Of a stretch of DNA of 64,000 nt, positions 63,395-64,000 are shown piece after piece; the stretch's first letter is position 1, and each line of letters begins with the position of its first letter. Both the position numbers and the translations under genes were made by a program. Origin of the DNA: Cytophagales bacterium (GTDB taxonomy: Bacteria > Bacteroidota > Bacteroidia > Cytophagales > Cyclobacteriaceae); the NCBI GenBank assembly GCA_033344775.1, contig JAWPMT010000001.1, forward strand, positions 248,001 to 312,000, written 5' to 3'. The notes beneath the pieces were generated by a model, which was not told where the DNA came from, made no database searches, and saw only the letters and a program-made list of their open reading frames with translations.

Positions 63395-63690
63395 TTGAAG
63401 GCTTCCCTGACTTTATTGTCCTCCCCTAGTTCGCTTGGCCTTTTGGACAAAAAATTAAGGCCTTCACGAACTACCTAAGCTATTTAACATAACGCAAACA
63501 TTATATAACAAAACAGGCTATTATGCTGCCTGAACGGCGTATTCTTCGATCTGTTTGTTACATAATGATATTATGTTAACCGCCCGGCGGCCCGGCAGCA
63601 AAGCTGGACGACTTTAGGGCTACATCTGATCCTGGCAATTCGGTCACGACTCTCGGAAGCTTGTTATATAATTCGACATTATCTCAGGCA
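63395..63690. repeat. Palindromic repeat block G
   Basis: Module A0 (TTCGCTTGGCC ... AAGGCCTTCACGAAC), near-palindrome at 63480-63580 and AGCTTGTTATATAAT at about 63657. The rest of the block seen elsewhere is missing, and new sequence follows from about 63690. Confidence 0.75.
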
Positions 63691-63826
63691 AGTTATCGAT
63701 TGGGAGCTACTTTAAAAGTTCCCGTGCCTAACTTCTGTGATATTTTCATCAAATCGCTTGACAACTAAGCGCTCCATTTTGTATCATTACTTCAACATTT
63801 ATATAACCAAATTAGACCCTTTTATT

Positions 63827-64000
63827 ATGGCAAATTCTCGAAGCTTTGGCGGTGTTTCCGCGGCTACTTGGGATTGTGTGAAATCCACTAGCAAAAGTCA
63901 ACATGGTACTGTTTATGCTCCGGATGGCGCGTCTGAAGGGACCGCTACAACCGACACAGTGGTTGGCACCATCGTACTCCATTTCGAATATGATGGCCCT
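63827..64000 (+). CDS. Unknown gene, cut by window end
   Basis: An ATG at 63827 opens a frame to the end of the window (58 codons: MANSRSFGGVSAATWDCVKS ... IVLHFEYDGP). No stop, no signal peptide. The GC-rich, codon-regular sequence contrasts with the neighbouring cassettes. Not recognised. Confidence 0.5.
   Translation, partial: MANSRSFGGVSAATWDCVKSTSKSQHGTVYAPDGASEGTATTDTVVGTIVLHFEYDGP

Noticed and set aside
25426-63690. CRISPR array
   Set aside because: Repeats are long, few, palindromic and separated by genes. No 25-45 base repeat with similar-length unique spacers was seen, and no cas genes are present.
25426-63690. Classical chromosomal integron
   Set aside because: No integrase gene in the window. 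The near-palindromes match the GTTRRRY core at one end only, and the blocks are much longer than attC sites. Kept only as a hypothesis.

Overview
The window reads as a chromosomal segment of a Bacteroidota bacterium, most likely a marine Cytophagales-type species. The evidence is the gene content (lipoprotein FKBP isomerase, PadR regulator plus FtsX-type permease, VPS10/BNR-repeat secreted protein, M1 and S10 peptidases with N-terminal signals), AT-rich spacers without clear Shine-Dalgarno sites, and transposons typical of the phylum. No species can be named from sequence alone.

Positions 1-25201 are ordinary core chromosome: a cut-off patatin-like phospholipase, a DUF3352-type membrane protein, a NUC1-type nuclease, a PepSY-type membrane protein, an S10 peptidase, an FKBP lipoprotein, gyrA, a TPR protein, a sortilin-like BNR protein, two small paralogous genes, an M1 peptidase and a PadR/ABC-permease pair. 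Genes are single or in short operons, several closed by clear hairpin terminators.

Positions 25203 to about 63690 form a large accessory island with visibly lower GC. It is built like a string of cassettes. Each cassette is mostly minus-strand defence-type genes, and several end on their 3' side in a 0.3-1.2 kb block of palindromic non-coding repeats (blocks at 25426, 30470, 44955, 45990, 55152 with 56937, and 63395). Cassettes from left to right: (1) HTH/small-protein pair, a retron (RT, ncRNA, winged helix, phosphoribosyltransferase-like effector) and a divergent SLOG-membrane protein; (2) a metallophosphoesterase-STAND-like NTPase; (3) small coiled-coil protein, HTH regulator and an array of eight TGA(G/C)TCA sites; (4) a four-gene operon of MazG-like, 5-hmdU-kinase/thymine-pyrophosphorylase-type helical protein, TIR-like and Nmad2-like proteins; (5) ThsB-like TIR protein plus membrane protein; (6) an IS110 element; (7) a compact array of twelve tRNA genes, four of which carry a short GC-rich hairpin insert in the T-loop or D-loop; (8) a RelE/ParE-type toxin-antitoxin pair; (9) an IS3 element and an unrecognised six-gene operon with envelope, membrane and cytosolic parts; (10) a second IS3 element; (11) a Roco (LRR-Roc-COR) GTPase with a coiled-coil membrane partner, a second HTH/small-protein pair, and two HNH paralogues, one split by an in-frame stop.

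The most striking regulatory signal is an identical palindrome, TACCCA-N4-TGGGTA, 35-62 bp upstream of three unrelated operons (MazG/TIR/Nmad2, ThsB-like TIR, and the six-gene operon), with a half-site upstream of the Roco gene. This suggests that a shared regulator controls several of these systems. The operon at 48363-54932, the four-gene operon at 36487-39491 and the tRNA array with loop inserts are the best candidates for undescribed biology. No integrase gene, CRISPR array, rRNA or replication origin was seen.
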